A stretch of DNA of 64,000 nucleotides from a bacterium (GTDB lineage: Bacteria > Electryoneota > Electryoneia > Electryoneales > Electryoneaceae), in NCBI GenBank assembly GCA_020444425.1, contig JAHLLB010000007.1:62001-126000 (forward strand), read 5' to 3'. Below are positions 35,524-43,582 of the stretch, in pieces. The translations under genes and the position numbers were made by a program. The stretch's first letter is position 1. Each line of letters starts with the position of its first letter. The notes under the pieces were generated by a model. The model saw only the letters and a program-made list of their open reading frames with translations. It was not told the DNA's origin and did no database searches.

Positions 35524-36873
35524 CTACTTGGGTAGCCAGACTTCCAGTGCCATCCAGTTAATTGCGTGAAAGACAAATGATGAAACCGCTACGTAGTACA
35601 ATACAGTTACAAGTTTATGCGGAATCCACAACCAGGCATATGATTCAGCCCATCCACCACCTAACCATTTTTTTAGCTTTTCTAATTTTTTTCTTCCTTC
35701 AATCCGATGTGGAGGAGAAACTCCGGATCTTTCCTCAGCATCTCGCATTGGACCTACGACAAAAGTCAACATACCACGAAGTATATTATATAGAATCAGA
35801 ACACCTGTTGCCGTGAAATACCATAAACCTTTGTCAATACCCAGCAATAGTTCCCATACATGAGCTGATTTCCAATTCTGCTCGCCCTCGACTGTTAACC
35901 TGTCACGAACAGAGCGGATAGCTTCTCCAACAACACTTACTGTAGTGCTATCGCTTTGACTGATGGCATCAACACGTGTTATCGCCTCATTAAGAGCAAC
36001 AACAACCGTTTCCTGAGTTCGCGATGCCGCTACCCATCCCGCCGCTTTCACGAAATAGGGTAATACGAACCCAATCAGCATGATCAGAGTAATAGCATAG
36101 CGTGGACCCGTGTAGTGACGTCGTAGTGTGGACCATCGATCTGGTGATCTGGGGGAAAATTTCGTCTCTCTTATGATTGTTTCGTCAAAACGCATCCCTG
36201 TCGCACCACGAAGGTCAGCTCCTTCGAAATGTGTCGTCCAAAGGATGGCATCATCAAATTTCGCTCGACGCAAATCTGTATTCTGGAATTCAGCTTCACG
36301 AAGATCTGTTTCGTGAAGATCCACTCCATGAAATTGTGAATTCTTTGCGTTAATTCCTGCCAGTCTAGCTCCTTTTAAATTTGAGTTTGTAAAAACTGAT
36401 CCTTCAGCTTTAACCTCCAACAAGTCTGCATCTTCTAAATTTGAGTTTTGCAATATTGTATTGTTCATCTTCGCATGATATAGTATTACTGAACATAGTG
36501 AAGCTTTGTTTAATATTGCTTCACTCAAATTACTTCCCGTCAGGTCTGCGCCATCAATATTAATAGCAGTAAAATCCATATTTTTCAAATCTATATCTGA
36601 CAAATTGCTGTATTGAGCCTTGATACTTTGTAAGTTATATTTATGTAGCAGTTCACTAGCACCTTTAGGTCCTTGACCCTCACTTATTCCCGGATTATAT
36701 CTTCTAAATTGACTTAATCCTCGAAAATCAAAACCAGATAGATCAGGAACAACATCAGGGTTTTGATCCCTCCACTCATTCCATTTTTCAGGACCTTCCA
36801 AGAATTTCTTCAGATGATCCGGATTAGGTTCCGGTTTGGGATCCGAAAACTTTTCACCTTCCCAATGTTTCAT
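35524..36873 (-). CDS. AT-rich pentapeptide-repeat membrane protein
   Basis: A 449-residue protein. After a charged N-terminus (PDLSGFDFRGLSQF), residues about 75-235 are pentapeptide repeats of A(D/N)LXX type: ANIDGADLTGSNLSEAI-like rows such as DGADLTGSNLSEAILNKASL, ENSNLEDADLL-like and TDLREAEFQNTDLRRAKFDD, forming a right-handed quadrilateral helix. The C-terminal half has hydrophobic helices (YAITLIMLIGFVLPYFV, ATGVLILYNILRGMLTFVV, VLYYVAVSSFVFHAINWMAL). AGGAGGG precedes the ATG. Base composition is much more AT-rich than both neighbours, suggesting transfer. The gene lies 26 bases after dprA and 60 before arcA on the same strand. Function unknown. Confidence 0.8.
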   Translation of the reverse strand: MKHWEGEKFSDPKPEPNPDHLKKFLEGPEKWNEWRDQNPDVVPDLSGFDFRGLSQFRRYNPGISEGQGPKGASELLHKYNLQSIKAQYSNLSDIDLKNMDFTAINIDGADLTGSNLSEAILNKASLCSVILYHAKMNNTILQNSNLEDADLLEVKAEGSVFTNSNLKGARLAGINAKNSQFHGVDLHETDLREAEFQNTDLRRAKFDDAILWTTHFEGADLRGATGMRFDETIIRETKFSPRSPDRWSTLRRHYTGPRYAITLIMLIGFVLPYFVKAAGWVAASRTQETVVVALNEAITRVDAISQSDSTTVSVVGEAIRSVRDRLTVEGEQNWKSAHVWELLLGIDKGLWYFTATGVLILYNILRGMLTFVVGPMRDAEERSGVSPPHRIEGRKKLEKLKKWLGGGWAESYAWLWIPHKLVTVLYYVAVSSFVFHAINWMALEVWLPK

Positions 36874-36899
36874 ACCGCCCTCCTGAATCTATCCGAGTA

Positions 36900-38090
36900 T
36901 CAGCTTCGCTTCCCCCGCCTCCGATACCGATCCCCGGGCAGCCGCTGCACCAGCCCCTTCAATTCCAGCATCAGCAACATCGCGCCCAATCGGCTCGCGT
37001 CAACATTCAGCGTATCCGCCAGTTTGTCGGCGTGGATGCCGTCGACACGGTCCAGCGCTTCAACGATCCGACGTTCTTCGGGTGGGAGATCATCCGGCAG
37101 ATCGTCCAACGCCAGCGATTCCTGGTCCGCCAGGAAACGATCCAGCTGCAACGGCCCGGCCAGATCTTCGAGCAAGTCGCCGGCATGACGGACAAACCCC
37201 GCCCCGCTCCGCAGCAGCCAGTTGACGCCCTCATGCCCACGCGACAACGGGTGTCCCGGCACGGCAAACAATGGCCGGTTCTCCTCCAACGCGTACCGCG
37301 CGGTAATCAACGATCCGCTCTTCGCGCCGGCTTCGACGACGACGACCGCGGACGACATTCCGGTGATGATCCGGTTGCGCATCGGGAAGTTGCGCGCTTC
37401 CGGGCCAGCGCCGAGGAACAGTTCGCTGACCACGGTTCCGCGACGCGAAATCTCGCCGTGCAGCTTGGTGTGCTGGCGCGGGTAAACCTTGTCCACGCCG
37501 CAGCCGAGCACTGCGACCGTCTGACCGCCTTCCTGCAACGCGCCCCGGTGCGCCGCGCCGTCAATCCCGAGCGCCATCCCGCTGACCACATTCACCTTCG
37601 CCTTCGCCAACCCCGCGCCGAGTTGATGCGAAATCTCGACACCGGCCTCGGTCGCGTTCCGGCTGCCGACAATCGCCACGGCACGACCGTCCGTTGGCAA
37701 CTTCTCGCCGATCACAAACAACGCCGCCGGCGGATTGTGAATGTTGCGCAGCAGTTCGGGATACTCGTCATCGTCCGGCAACAGCACCCGTACGCCGAGC
37801 TTTTCCGCGCGTTCGAGCTGCTGTTCGCCGAATCTGTCGCCCTCCGCTTCACGCAGGCTGCGAACCGTCTCCGGACTCAGCCCGCCGACACGTTCGAGCG
37901 TGCCGTCGCTGGCGGATAACGTCATCCCCGCGCTGCCAAAGACCTCCAGCAGCTTGCGGACACGGGTCGCACCGACCTCGGTCGCCCGAAGCAGGGTCAA
38001 CGTCGCCGCGCGTTCAGCGGTGCTGCTTGTGGTAGTCTGGTTCTCGTCGTTCACTGTTTTGTTGGGCAGGTTTATCTTTGCGAGACGCAC
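36900..38090 (-). CDS. dprA: DNA-processing protein DprA
   Basis: Rossmann-fold protein that binds incoming single-stranded DNA and loads RecA during natural transformation. Seen: a helix-hairpin-helix/SAM-like N-terminus (ATEVGATRVRKLLEVFG), then the Rossmann core with AIVGSRNATEAGVEI, VVSGMALGIDGAAHRGAL, VLGCGVDKVYP, NFPMRNRIITGMS and VVEAGAKSGSLITA, and a C-terminal winged helix (IHADKLADTLNVDASRLGAM). The frame opens with GTG 38090; a second in-frame GTG at about 38051 is equally possible and neither has a good ribosome binding site. 396 residues. Confidence 0.95.
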   Translation of the reverse strand: MRLAKINLPNKTVNDENQTTTSSTAERAATLTLLRATEVGATRVRKLLEVFGSAGMTLSASDGTLERVGGLSPETVRSLREAEGDRFGEQQLERAEKLGVRVLLPDDDEYPELLRNIHNPPAALFVIGEKLPTDGRAVAIVGSRNATEAGVEISHQLGAGLAKAKVNVVSGMALGIDGAAHRGALQEGGQTVAVLGCGVDKVYPRQHTKLHGEISRRGTVVSELFLGAGPEARNFPMRNRIITGMSSAVVVVEAGAKSGSLITARYALEENRPLFAVPGHPLSRGHEGVNWLLRSGAGFVRHAGDLLEDLAGPLQLDRFLADQESLALDDLPDDLPPEERRIVEALDRVDGIHADKLADTLNVDASRLGAMLLMLELKGLVQRLPGDRYRRRGKRS

Positions 38091-38142
38091 TGTTTTGCTA
38101 TGAGAAATACGTTAATCATGCGTCATTCTGAACGAAATGAAC

Positions 38143-38670
38143 TACCCCGCAGCAAACTACGGGGTATCGACTACTCACAGCTCAAGTCGACTTTGATATA
38201 GCGGCTGGTAGTTAGCTTCTGTACCTTGGTTCATAACGTATTTTCTGATTGTATCTTCGTCACCGTGTGGACCTACGGTGGATATATAATAACCTTTTGT
38301 CCAAAATTCTCCACCCCAGAGATGCTTTTTGACTTTGGGTTGGCGGATAAACATTTCACGTGCTGTTATACTCTTTATAGTTCGTACTATTTTTGTAGCA
38401 CTCATCGTTGGCACGGATTGCACTAAGAAATGCACATGATCTCTATCTATTCCAATTTCTATAAATTCTAGTTCATAACGTTTTTGGATCTCAAAGCAGA
38501 TATCCTTTAATGTTAAATCTATCTCAGGTTCATCGAATACAACGCGACGGTATTTCGCTACACAGACAAGATGGTATAGCAATATTGATACGTTGTGTTG
38601 TTTTCGGATCAGCTCAGACATTCCAGAAGAAACCAACTGCAGCTGGCCGAAGCAAGCTTCGGGGCATCAA
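38143..38670. mobile_element. IS200/IS605-type element
   Basis: A single tnpA bounded by subterminal hairpins. On the left, TACCCCG (38143-38149) pairs with CGGGGTA (38160-38166). On the right, CCGAAGC (38647-38653) pairs with GCTTCGG (38656-38662). Read on the minus strand both ends contain GATGCCCCG- or GATACCCCG-type sequence, as expected for the imperfect palindromes recognised by TnpA. There is no tnpB accessory gene and no long terminal inverted repeat, in line with the family. Exact ends are uncertain by a few bases. Confidence 0.75.
38175..38621 (-). CDS. tnpA: IS200/IS605 family transposase TnpA
   Basis: A 148-residue HUH single-strand transposase. The HUH pair is H62 and H64 (DRDHVHFLVQSVP), and the catalytic tyrosine is Y128 (RKYVMNQG). 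Other family marks are VCVAKYRRVVF and LWGGEFWTKGYYISTVG. It is full length and appears intact. ATG 38621 is chosen; an in-frame TTG at 38636 is possible. Confidence 0.92.
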   Translation of the reverse strand: MSELIRKQHNVSILLYHLVCVAKYRRVVFDEPEIDLTLKDICFEIQKRYELEFIEIGIDRDHVHFLVQSVPTMSATKIVRTIKSITAREMFIRQPKVKKHLWGGEFWTKGYYISTVGPHGDEDTIRKYVMNQGTEANYQPLYQSRLEL

Positions 38671-38793
38671 CCGCATCGGAGTGAAGAAGATCCAGCCAAT
38701 TCTACCTTTAAATAATCTGGATCTTCTTCACTTCGCTTCGCTACGTTCAGAATGACACACCGTGTTGCCGATAACCGATCGCTGATCATCGAC

Positions 38794-38914
38794 TACCGAT
38801 TACCGCCTACCGCCTACCGATTACCGATTACCGCCTACCGACTACCGATCACCGTTTACCGACTACCGACTACCGACTACCGATTACCGATTACCGCCTA
38901 CCAAGCACCGGCTA
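38794..38914. repeat. Heptamer tandem repeat reaching the obgE stop codon
   Basis: About seventeen seven-base units of the type TACCGAT, TACCGCC or TACCGAC. The first five bases are nearly constant and the last two vary. The last unit (CTAC read on the plus strand) supplies the TAG stop codon of obgE on the minus strand. The array follows the right arm of the split inverted repeat within 40 bases. Confidence 0.9.
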
Positions 38915-39991
38915 CTGATCATCATCCTCGTCCGGATCATCCTCGAATGCCCACTCCCACTCGGCTTCGTCCGCGCCATCATCCGCGACGTCACCCGCGA
39001 TCTGATCATCCGGCAGACGCCACTGCACCGGCGGGGGCGGTGTCGTTTGCACCAGCTCATACAACTCCCGCACCAGCGTGTCGACGTTCTCCCCCGTCGC
39101 GCCGCTTATCCGCAATTGCTCCCCGGACCACGCTTCCCCGCCGAGGTCGTTTTTGGTGCGCACAACAATCCGTGGACGCGACAACAAGTCCGGGTTGAAC
39201 TCCTCCAGCTCCTTGAGCAGCACGGCGAGTGTTTCGTCTGGTTTTTCGTCGAGCGCGTCGATCAGGATCGCCAGTACACGCGTCCGTTCCACATGGCTGA
39301 GGAACTGATGCCCCAACCCCTTGCCGTCCGCTGCACCTTCGATCAACCCCGGGATGTCGGCGACGACGAACGATTCGTACGATCCCACCTTGACAATCCC
39401 CAGGTGCGGGGTCAACGTCGTAAACGGATACGCCGCGATCTCGGGACGAGCTGCCGTGATCACGCTGAGCAGCGTCGACTTGCCGGCGTTCGGCAACCCG
39501 ACCAGGCCGACATCGGCGAGCAGTTTCAGTTCGAGCCGCAACGGTCGCGTTTGACCCGGTTTGCCCTCGGTCGCTCTGCGGGGAGTGCGAAGTGTTGCGG
39601 TAGCGAAATGCGGGTTGCCTTTGCCGCCACGGCCACCCCCGGCGACAACCAGCTCCTGTCCTTCCTCGGTGAGATCACCGATCAGTTCGCCGGTCTTCGC
39701 GTCGAACACGACCGTCCCCGCCGGGACACGGATGATCGCATCCTTGCCCGACTTGCCTGAGCGTTTCGACCCCTGGCCATGCTTACCGTTTTCCGCTTTG
39801 ATCACGTTTCGGTAGCGCAGATCCAGCAACGTGCCGAGCTGCGGATCCACCTTGAGCAGCACCGACCCGCCACGGCCGCCGTCGCCGCCGTCCGGGCCGC
39901 CCTTGGGCACAAATTTTTCACGCCGGAAGGAGACGATGCCGTCGCCGCCACGTCCCGCCCGAACTTCGATTTCTACTCTGTCGATGAACAT
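38912..39991 (-). CDS. obgE: GTPase Obg/CgtA
   Basis: Ribosome-associated essential GTPase. The N-terminal glycine-rich Obg fold is visible ([32 protein letters not shown]), then the G domain with G1 GLPNAGKST near residue 165, G3 [16 protein letters not shown] and G4 RTKNDLGG. The C-terminus is a variable acidic tail ([10 protein letters not shown]). 359 residues. ATG 39991 starts the conserved MFIDRV; the open frame upstream to 40087 is not conserved sequence. No clear ribosome binding site. Confidence 0.95.
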   Translation of the reverse strand: MFIDRVEIEVRAGRGGDGIVSFRREKFVPKGGPDGGDGGRGGSVLLKVDPQLGTLLDLRYRNVIKAENGKHGQGSKRSGKSGKDAIIRVPAGTVVFDAKTGELIGDLTEEGQELVVAGGGRGGKGNPHFATATLRTPRRATEGKPGQTRPLRLELKLLADVGLVGLPNAGKSTLLSVITAARPEIAAYPFTTLTPHLGIVKVGSYESFVVADIPGLIEGAADGKGLGHQFLSHVERTRVLAILIDALDEKPDETLAVLLKELEEFNPDLLSRPRIVVRTKNDLGGEAWSGEQLRISGATGENVDTLVRELYELVQTTPPPPVQWRLPDDQIAGDVADDGADEAEWEWAFEDDPDEDDDQ

Positions 39992-40128
39992 GTGCGCAAG
40001 GTAGGCGTGCAGGTGGCGGGAGACAACGGATTCCGGCCTCATACTGAGACCGGAATCCGATAGAATTGCAGCTGTGGAGCTGACCACGCGCGGATGAAAG
40101 CGACCGTCATCCGGTACGCCTTACCGCA

Positions 40129-41319
40129 TCAGAATCCCCAGCCGATTCCGACAACAACCTGGTCGGCGGTGCTGACGAACGACTGGTTCTGAATCAACTG
40201 GTACTCCGCCTTGAACGCGAGGTGCCGGATCGGCAGGAAGCTGAAGCCAGTGGACCAGGCATCACGGTCATAGCGTGTGTCCGGCTCGACACCTTCCGGC
40301 ATTTCATGCTGCGTATCGTAAACTTCATAGCGCATGAACAGGTTCAGGTCGGCGTCTTCAAACCAACCCTTGCGCCAACGGTCCGGATACACATTCACCG
40401 AACCCTGCAGCGAGTACCCGACAAACTGCTTGGCGACACCGTCAAACATGAACGCATCTTCAATCGAGCCCATCGCGTAGAACCCGTGCAGCTTGAAACT
40501 GCGATAGCCCGTGCGGGCTTCCATGCTGACCATGCTGATGACGGTGTTGGTTTCCACACCTTCCACTTCCGTCGGCGTCTGCGTTTCACCCATGTAGCCA
40601 AACACGCCAACGCCGCTGTTGCCAATCGCGTCCGGCAACACGTCGAACTCGAGGTCGAGACGACCCATCACCGCCGGATTGGTGAAATCAGCGTTCTGCT
40701 CGAGATCATCACCGCCGAATCCATTGGACGGGCAGAAGCATTCACTCTGCAAGCCCTTGCCAACGATCGCCTGGTAACTCAAGCCCGCGCCGAGGTTGCC
40801 GAACACACCCGCGCCGTCCACCGTCCAGTTGTTCGGCACGATGTACGTTTCCACATACGGCTGCGACACACCGACATACCCGAGCGGCTGGAAATCAAGG
40901 TTGTGCCAAGACACCGGCACCGGCGCACGGCCAACCCGCAGGTTCAACTCGTCCACCATCGCCACTTCCAACCACAACTCGTCAACCGCGGCGATCCCTT
41001 CCGACTCCACGCTCGCAAAGGCGGCTTCCAGCCGCGTCCCGATGCTCAACCGTTCCGAAAGCTGGTAGCCAAGGTCCAGCAGAATGCCGTGCTGCTCTTC
41101 AAACGTGCCGACAGCACCACGGTCCCTGGCGAACAAATGCTCGCCATAGCCTTCCACATTGAACCGTTCGCTGACCGGGTGCATCTCATCACCCAGCGGA
41201 CGCGGCTGCGGCGGCGTAAGGTTGGACCCTTCTTCATCCGCCGCGTACACCACTGCTGCAAGCGGAAGCAATGACACCAGGCAAACCGCAACAAAAAAGA
41301 CTCTGTTTCGCTTCTTCAT
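40129..41319 (-). CDS. Outer-membrane beta-barrel protein, paralog 1
   Basis: A 396-residue exported protein with signal peptide MKKRNRVFFVAVCLVSLLPL ending AVVYA. The mature part alternates polar and hydrophobic residues and ends in aromatic F (VVVGIGWGF), a barrel signature. It shares a pattern with the gene at 42133-43326: YGEHLF, LRVGRAPVPVSWHNL, WTVDGAGVFGNLG, FMRYEVYDTQHEMPEGVEPD and FLPIRHLAFKAEYQ. No known porin family is recognised. ATG 41319 has GGAG eight bases upstream, and a good promoter lies at 41403-41431. Confidence 0.8.
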   Translation of the reverse strand: MKKRNRVFFVAVCLVSLLPLAAVVYAADEEGSNLTPPQPRPLGDEMHPVSERFNVEGYGEHLFARDRGAVGTFEEQHGILLDLGYQLSERLSIGTRLEAAFASVESEGIAAVDELWLEVAMVDELNLRVGRAPVPVSWHNLDFQPLGYVGVSQPYVETYIVPNNWTVDGAGVFGNLGAGLSYQAIVGKGLQSECFCPSNGFGGDDLEQNADFTNPAVMGRLDLEFDVLPDAIGNSGVGVFGYMGETQTPTEVEGVETNTVISMVSMEARTGYRSFKLHGFYAMGSIEDAFMFDGVAKQFVGYSLQGSVNVYPDRWRKGWFEDADLNLFMRYEVYDTQHEMPEGVEPDTRYDRDAWSTGFSFLPIRHLAFKAEYQLIQNQSFVSTADQVVVGIGWGF

Positions 41320-41402
41320 GGCCGACTCCACTGACTATGTTCCCCTCCCGGTAGCCGAAAACTGATAACTATGCACTAGCATTTTTATCAGTATTCAGGG
41401 GT

Positions 41403-41431
41403 AGTATACTCTCACAAACCTGATAACGCAA
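41403..41431 (-). promoter_or_regulatory. Sigma-70-type promoter of the barrel gene
   Basis: On the minus strand TTGCGT (41431-41426) and TATACT (41408-41403) lie exactly 17 bases apart, about 84 bases before the start codon of the barrel protein gene. Confidence 0.7.
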
Positions 41432-41587
41432 GTTTTAATCTTGATCATTCTTATAATCGGGGCCGTTTTGCCTCTCCGAGGCAACTCGGGATATCAACTT
41501 GGATTCGCGAAATTTCCAAGCAACTAAAATTTTCCCACGAAAACCTCGACTTCGCACGAATTTTCACATTATTGCAGCCAGATCGGT

Positions 41588-42145
41588 TCAAGGTTGCAGG
41601 GCACCGATTGACTGCAGCCACTGGATCGCCATCAGGGTATACCTCGTTTCCTCGGCGATGGATCGGGAAGAGATACTGGCCCCGCTGACCGCGTCAATCG
41701 CCTGTCCAACACGGATCCGGTCGGGTTGATTCAGTCCAAGAAACTGGTGCAAGAATCCATCAGTCTGGATTTCTCCGCCGTACATCGAACGGTATTCAAG
41801 CACCTTCATGGCTCGAAGGGTTCCGGAAGTGTCTACGGCCAGCGAGAAGGTGAAGGGTTCATAACGCCCCATCGCGTTTCGTTCCAGTGCCCAGCCGATG
41901 AGGTCGCTATGTTTGAAAAGGGAGGTAATCTTAACTGGAGAATCGTTCGGAGAATTCGGCAGACGCAGCTGTGCTTCATGTGCGAGTGAATCGTCAAGCG
42001 TCCATGTGGCCAGCGAGTCCACCCCGGGCCATAGCGCTTTGAGTTCAGCCAGACCCTGCGACGCGCAGGCATCGCTCCCCGGCATGCAGAGCGACGCCAG
42101 CACGATCAGTAGATACAGAGTAGCATGCCGCACTAGAACATCCAT
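41588..42145 (-). CDS. Exported FMN-binding domain protein
   Basis: A 185-residue protein with signal peptide (VRHATLYLLIVLASLC). Near the C-terminus, IDAVSGASISSRSI matches the SGA(S/T)xx(S/T) site where ApbE attaches FMN to a Ser or Thr in NqrC, RnfG and NosR-type domains. Such small exported flavoproteins carry electrons outside the membrane. Its start overlaps the end of the upstream barrel gene by 13 bases (the barrel's last codons and TAG lie inside it), so the two are translated as one operon. GGGGA lies before ATG 42145. No apbE gene is in the window. Confidence 0.83.
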   Translation of the reverse strand: MDVLVRHATLYLLIVLASLCMPGSDACASQGLAELKALWPGVDSLATWTLDDSLAHEAQLRLPNSPNDSPVKITSLFKHSDLIGWALERNAMGRYEPFTFSLAVDTSGTLRAMKVLEYRSMYGGEIQTDGFLHQFLGLNQPDRIRVGQAIDAVSGASISSRSIAEETRYTLMAIQWLQSIGALQP

Positions 42146-43326
42146 CCGATCCCCAGGTTGACCGCATTGGCGGGATCGTTGTCCGACGCATTGTCCAGTA
42201 CCTGGTAATCGGCTTTTACGGCCAGCTTCGGAACGGGGAGGAACGTGATGCCGGAGGTGATTGCAGTACGGTTGTACTGCTCATCCGGCATAACACCGTC
42301 CGGCATTTTGTATTGCGTGTCGTAGCGTTCGAATCTGCTGAAAATGTAGAATTGCGCCTCTTCCAGCTTACCCGACTTCCAAACGCGAGGTAGCACATCA
42401 ACCGCCCCTTCGACCGAGTAGCCGAAGAACTCTTCCGCTACTCCCGCCAACAGGTCGGCATTGTTGATCATCCCGAGCGCGACAAATCCCTTCAACTCGA
42501 GGAGGGAGATGCTGGTTGACAGGTCCGAGCTGATCAGGGTGACATCCACATCAAGATTCGGTTCAGTGCCTTTGTTCCCGTTGTTCGCACCACCCATGTA
42601 CCCGAACACACCGACACGAGTCATCCCCAGCGCACGCCGTCCCGATCCAAGGCTGATATCCACACGCCCCATGAATGCGGGATCGGTGAACCCGGGACGT
42701 TCTTTCATCCGTCCTCCCCGAATGCCACTGGCAGCGCTGAATCCGGACGCGTCCAGCCCATTACCGACATACACCTGGTACCGCGCACGCCGCCCCAGCT
42801 GCCCAAACACTCCGACTCCGTCCACTGACCATGTTGAAGGCACGATCACCTGGTCGACAAATGGTCGCTCGACACCGTGGAACGTCGGTGGTTCATGGTA
42901 CATGTTCACCCAGGAACCCGGTGCCAGCACACGACCTGCGCGGATGTTGAATGGTCGTGCGATCTGGAAATCAACAAGGAACTGTTCCAGCACCACGTCG
43001 CCATCGCCATCGTTCACATAGGCGTGTTCAACTTCGAGCTCACTGCTGAACTGAATCCAGTCCGCGAAGGTGTAGCCGATACCGATGACAAAACGGTGAA
43101 CGTCGCTGAATTCACCCGCCGTGCCCTCTACCCCGTTGAAATGGTGCTCGCCATAAGCTCCAATCTGAAGCGGGCTGACCGCTTGAAACACGTCCTCCGC
43201 AGCTTCTCGAACCGGCTTCGGCGCACGACGCCTGGATTGGTCGTCATCTGCCGATGCACCCGCAGGAAAAGCCAGCATCAACGTCACACCCGTAAAAACA
43301 ATCCCCCTCAGCATGCTTGTCAGCAT
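42133..43326 (-). CDS. Outer-membrane beta-barrel protein, paralog 2
   Basis: A 397-residue exported barrel with signal peptide MLTSMLRGIVFTGVTLMLAF, ending in VNLGIGWMF. It is paralogous to the gene at 40129-41319: IGAYGEHHF, FNIRAGRVLAPGSWVNMYH, WSVDGVGVFGQLG, FSRFERYDTQYKMPDGVMPD and FLPVPKLAVKADYQ. GGAG precedes the ATG. It is translationally coupled to the FMN-binding gene that follows, which suggests a joint role at the outer membrane; the cargo is unknown. Confidence 0.8.
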   Translation of the reverse strand: MLTSMLRGIVFTGVTLMLAFPAGASADDDQSRRRAPKPVREAAEDVFQAVSPLQIGAYGEHHFNGVEGTAGEFSDVHRFVIGIGYTFADWIQFSSELEVEHAYVNDGDGDVVLEQFLVDFQIARPFNIRAGRVLAPGSWVNMYHEPPTFHGVERPFVDQVIVPSTWSVDGVGVFGQLGRRARYQVYVGNGLDASGFSAASGIRGGRMKERPGFTDPAFMGRVDISLGSGRRALGMTRVGVFGYMGGANNGNKGTEPNLDVDVTLISSDLSTSISLLELKGFVALGMINNADLLAGVAEEFFGYSVEGAVDVLPRVWKSGKLEEAQFYIFSRFERYDTQYKMPDGVMPDEQYNRTAITSGITFLPVPKLAVKADYQVLDNASDNDPANAVNLGIGWMF

Positions 43327-43582
43327 CTACCAGGTCTCCGGTTATCCATCTGAAATCAACGAGATCCGCATGTCGCGGATACGGTGGTAGACTTGCCTAC
43401 CAATTGCGGGATATTTTACCAATCAGATCGGAGGTGAACAAGTGAAGAGAGGCACAAAAAGGCGTGTTAACGTTAAAAAACAACACACTAAGTTGAGGAA
43501 TCTTACTCTGGCCCAAATTGGTGTCCCCTGTCTTCGGACCACAATAGGACAGGGGATTGAGCCATTCGCGTGAGTGTTCGCG

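Larger units (their letters stand above)
38122..38758. repeat. Dispersed inverted repeat split by the IS200-type element
   Basis: The left arm GTCATTCTGAACGAAATGA begins at 38122 and is cut off at the IS boundary. Beyond the IS, GTGAAGAAGATCCAGCC continues the arm (38681 on). The right arm, GGATCTTCTTCACTTC then CTACGTTCAGAATGACAC, ends at 38758. Removing the IS restores one palindrome like those at 15.4 and 48.2 kb. Confidence 0.8.

Noticed and set aside
38752-39198. 148-codon plus-strand frame with a YRLPITAY-type repeat
   Set aside because: The repeat peptide is just the translated heptamer array, and the rest is antisense to obgE.
43327-43582. Possible sigma-54 promoter upstream of the second barrel gene
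   Set aside because: The best candidate has 11 rather than 10 bases between GG and GC, so no confident -24/-12 element could be named.
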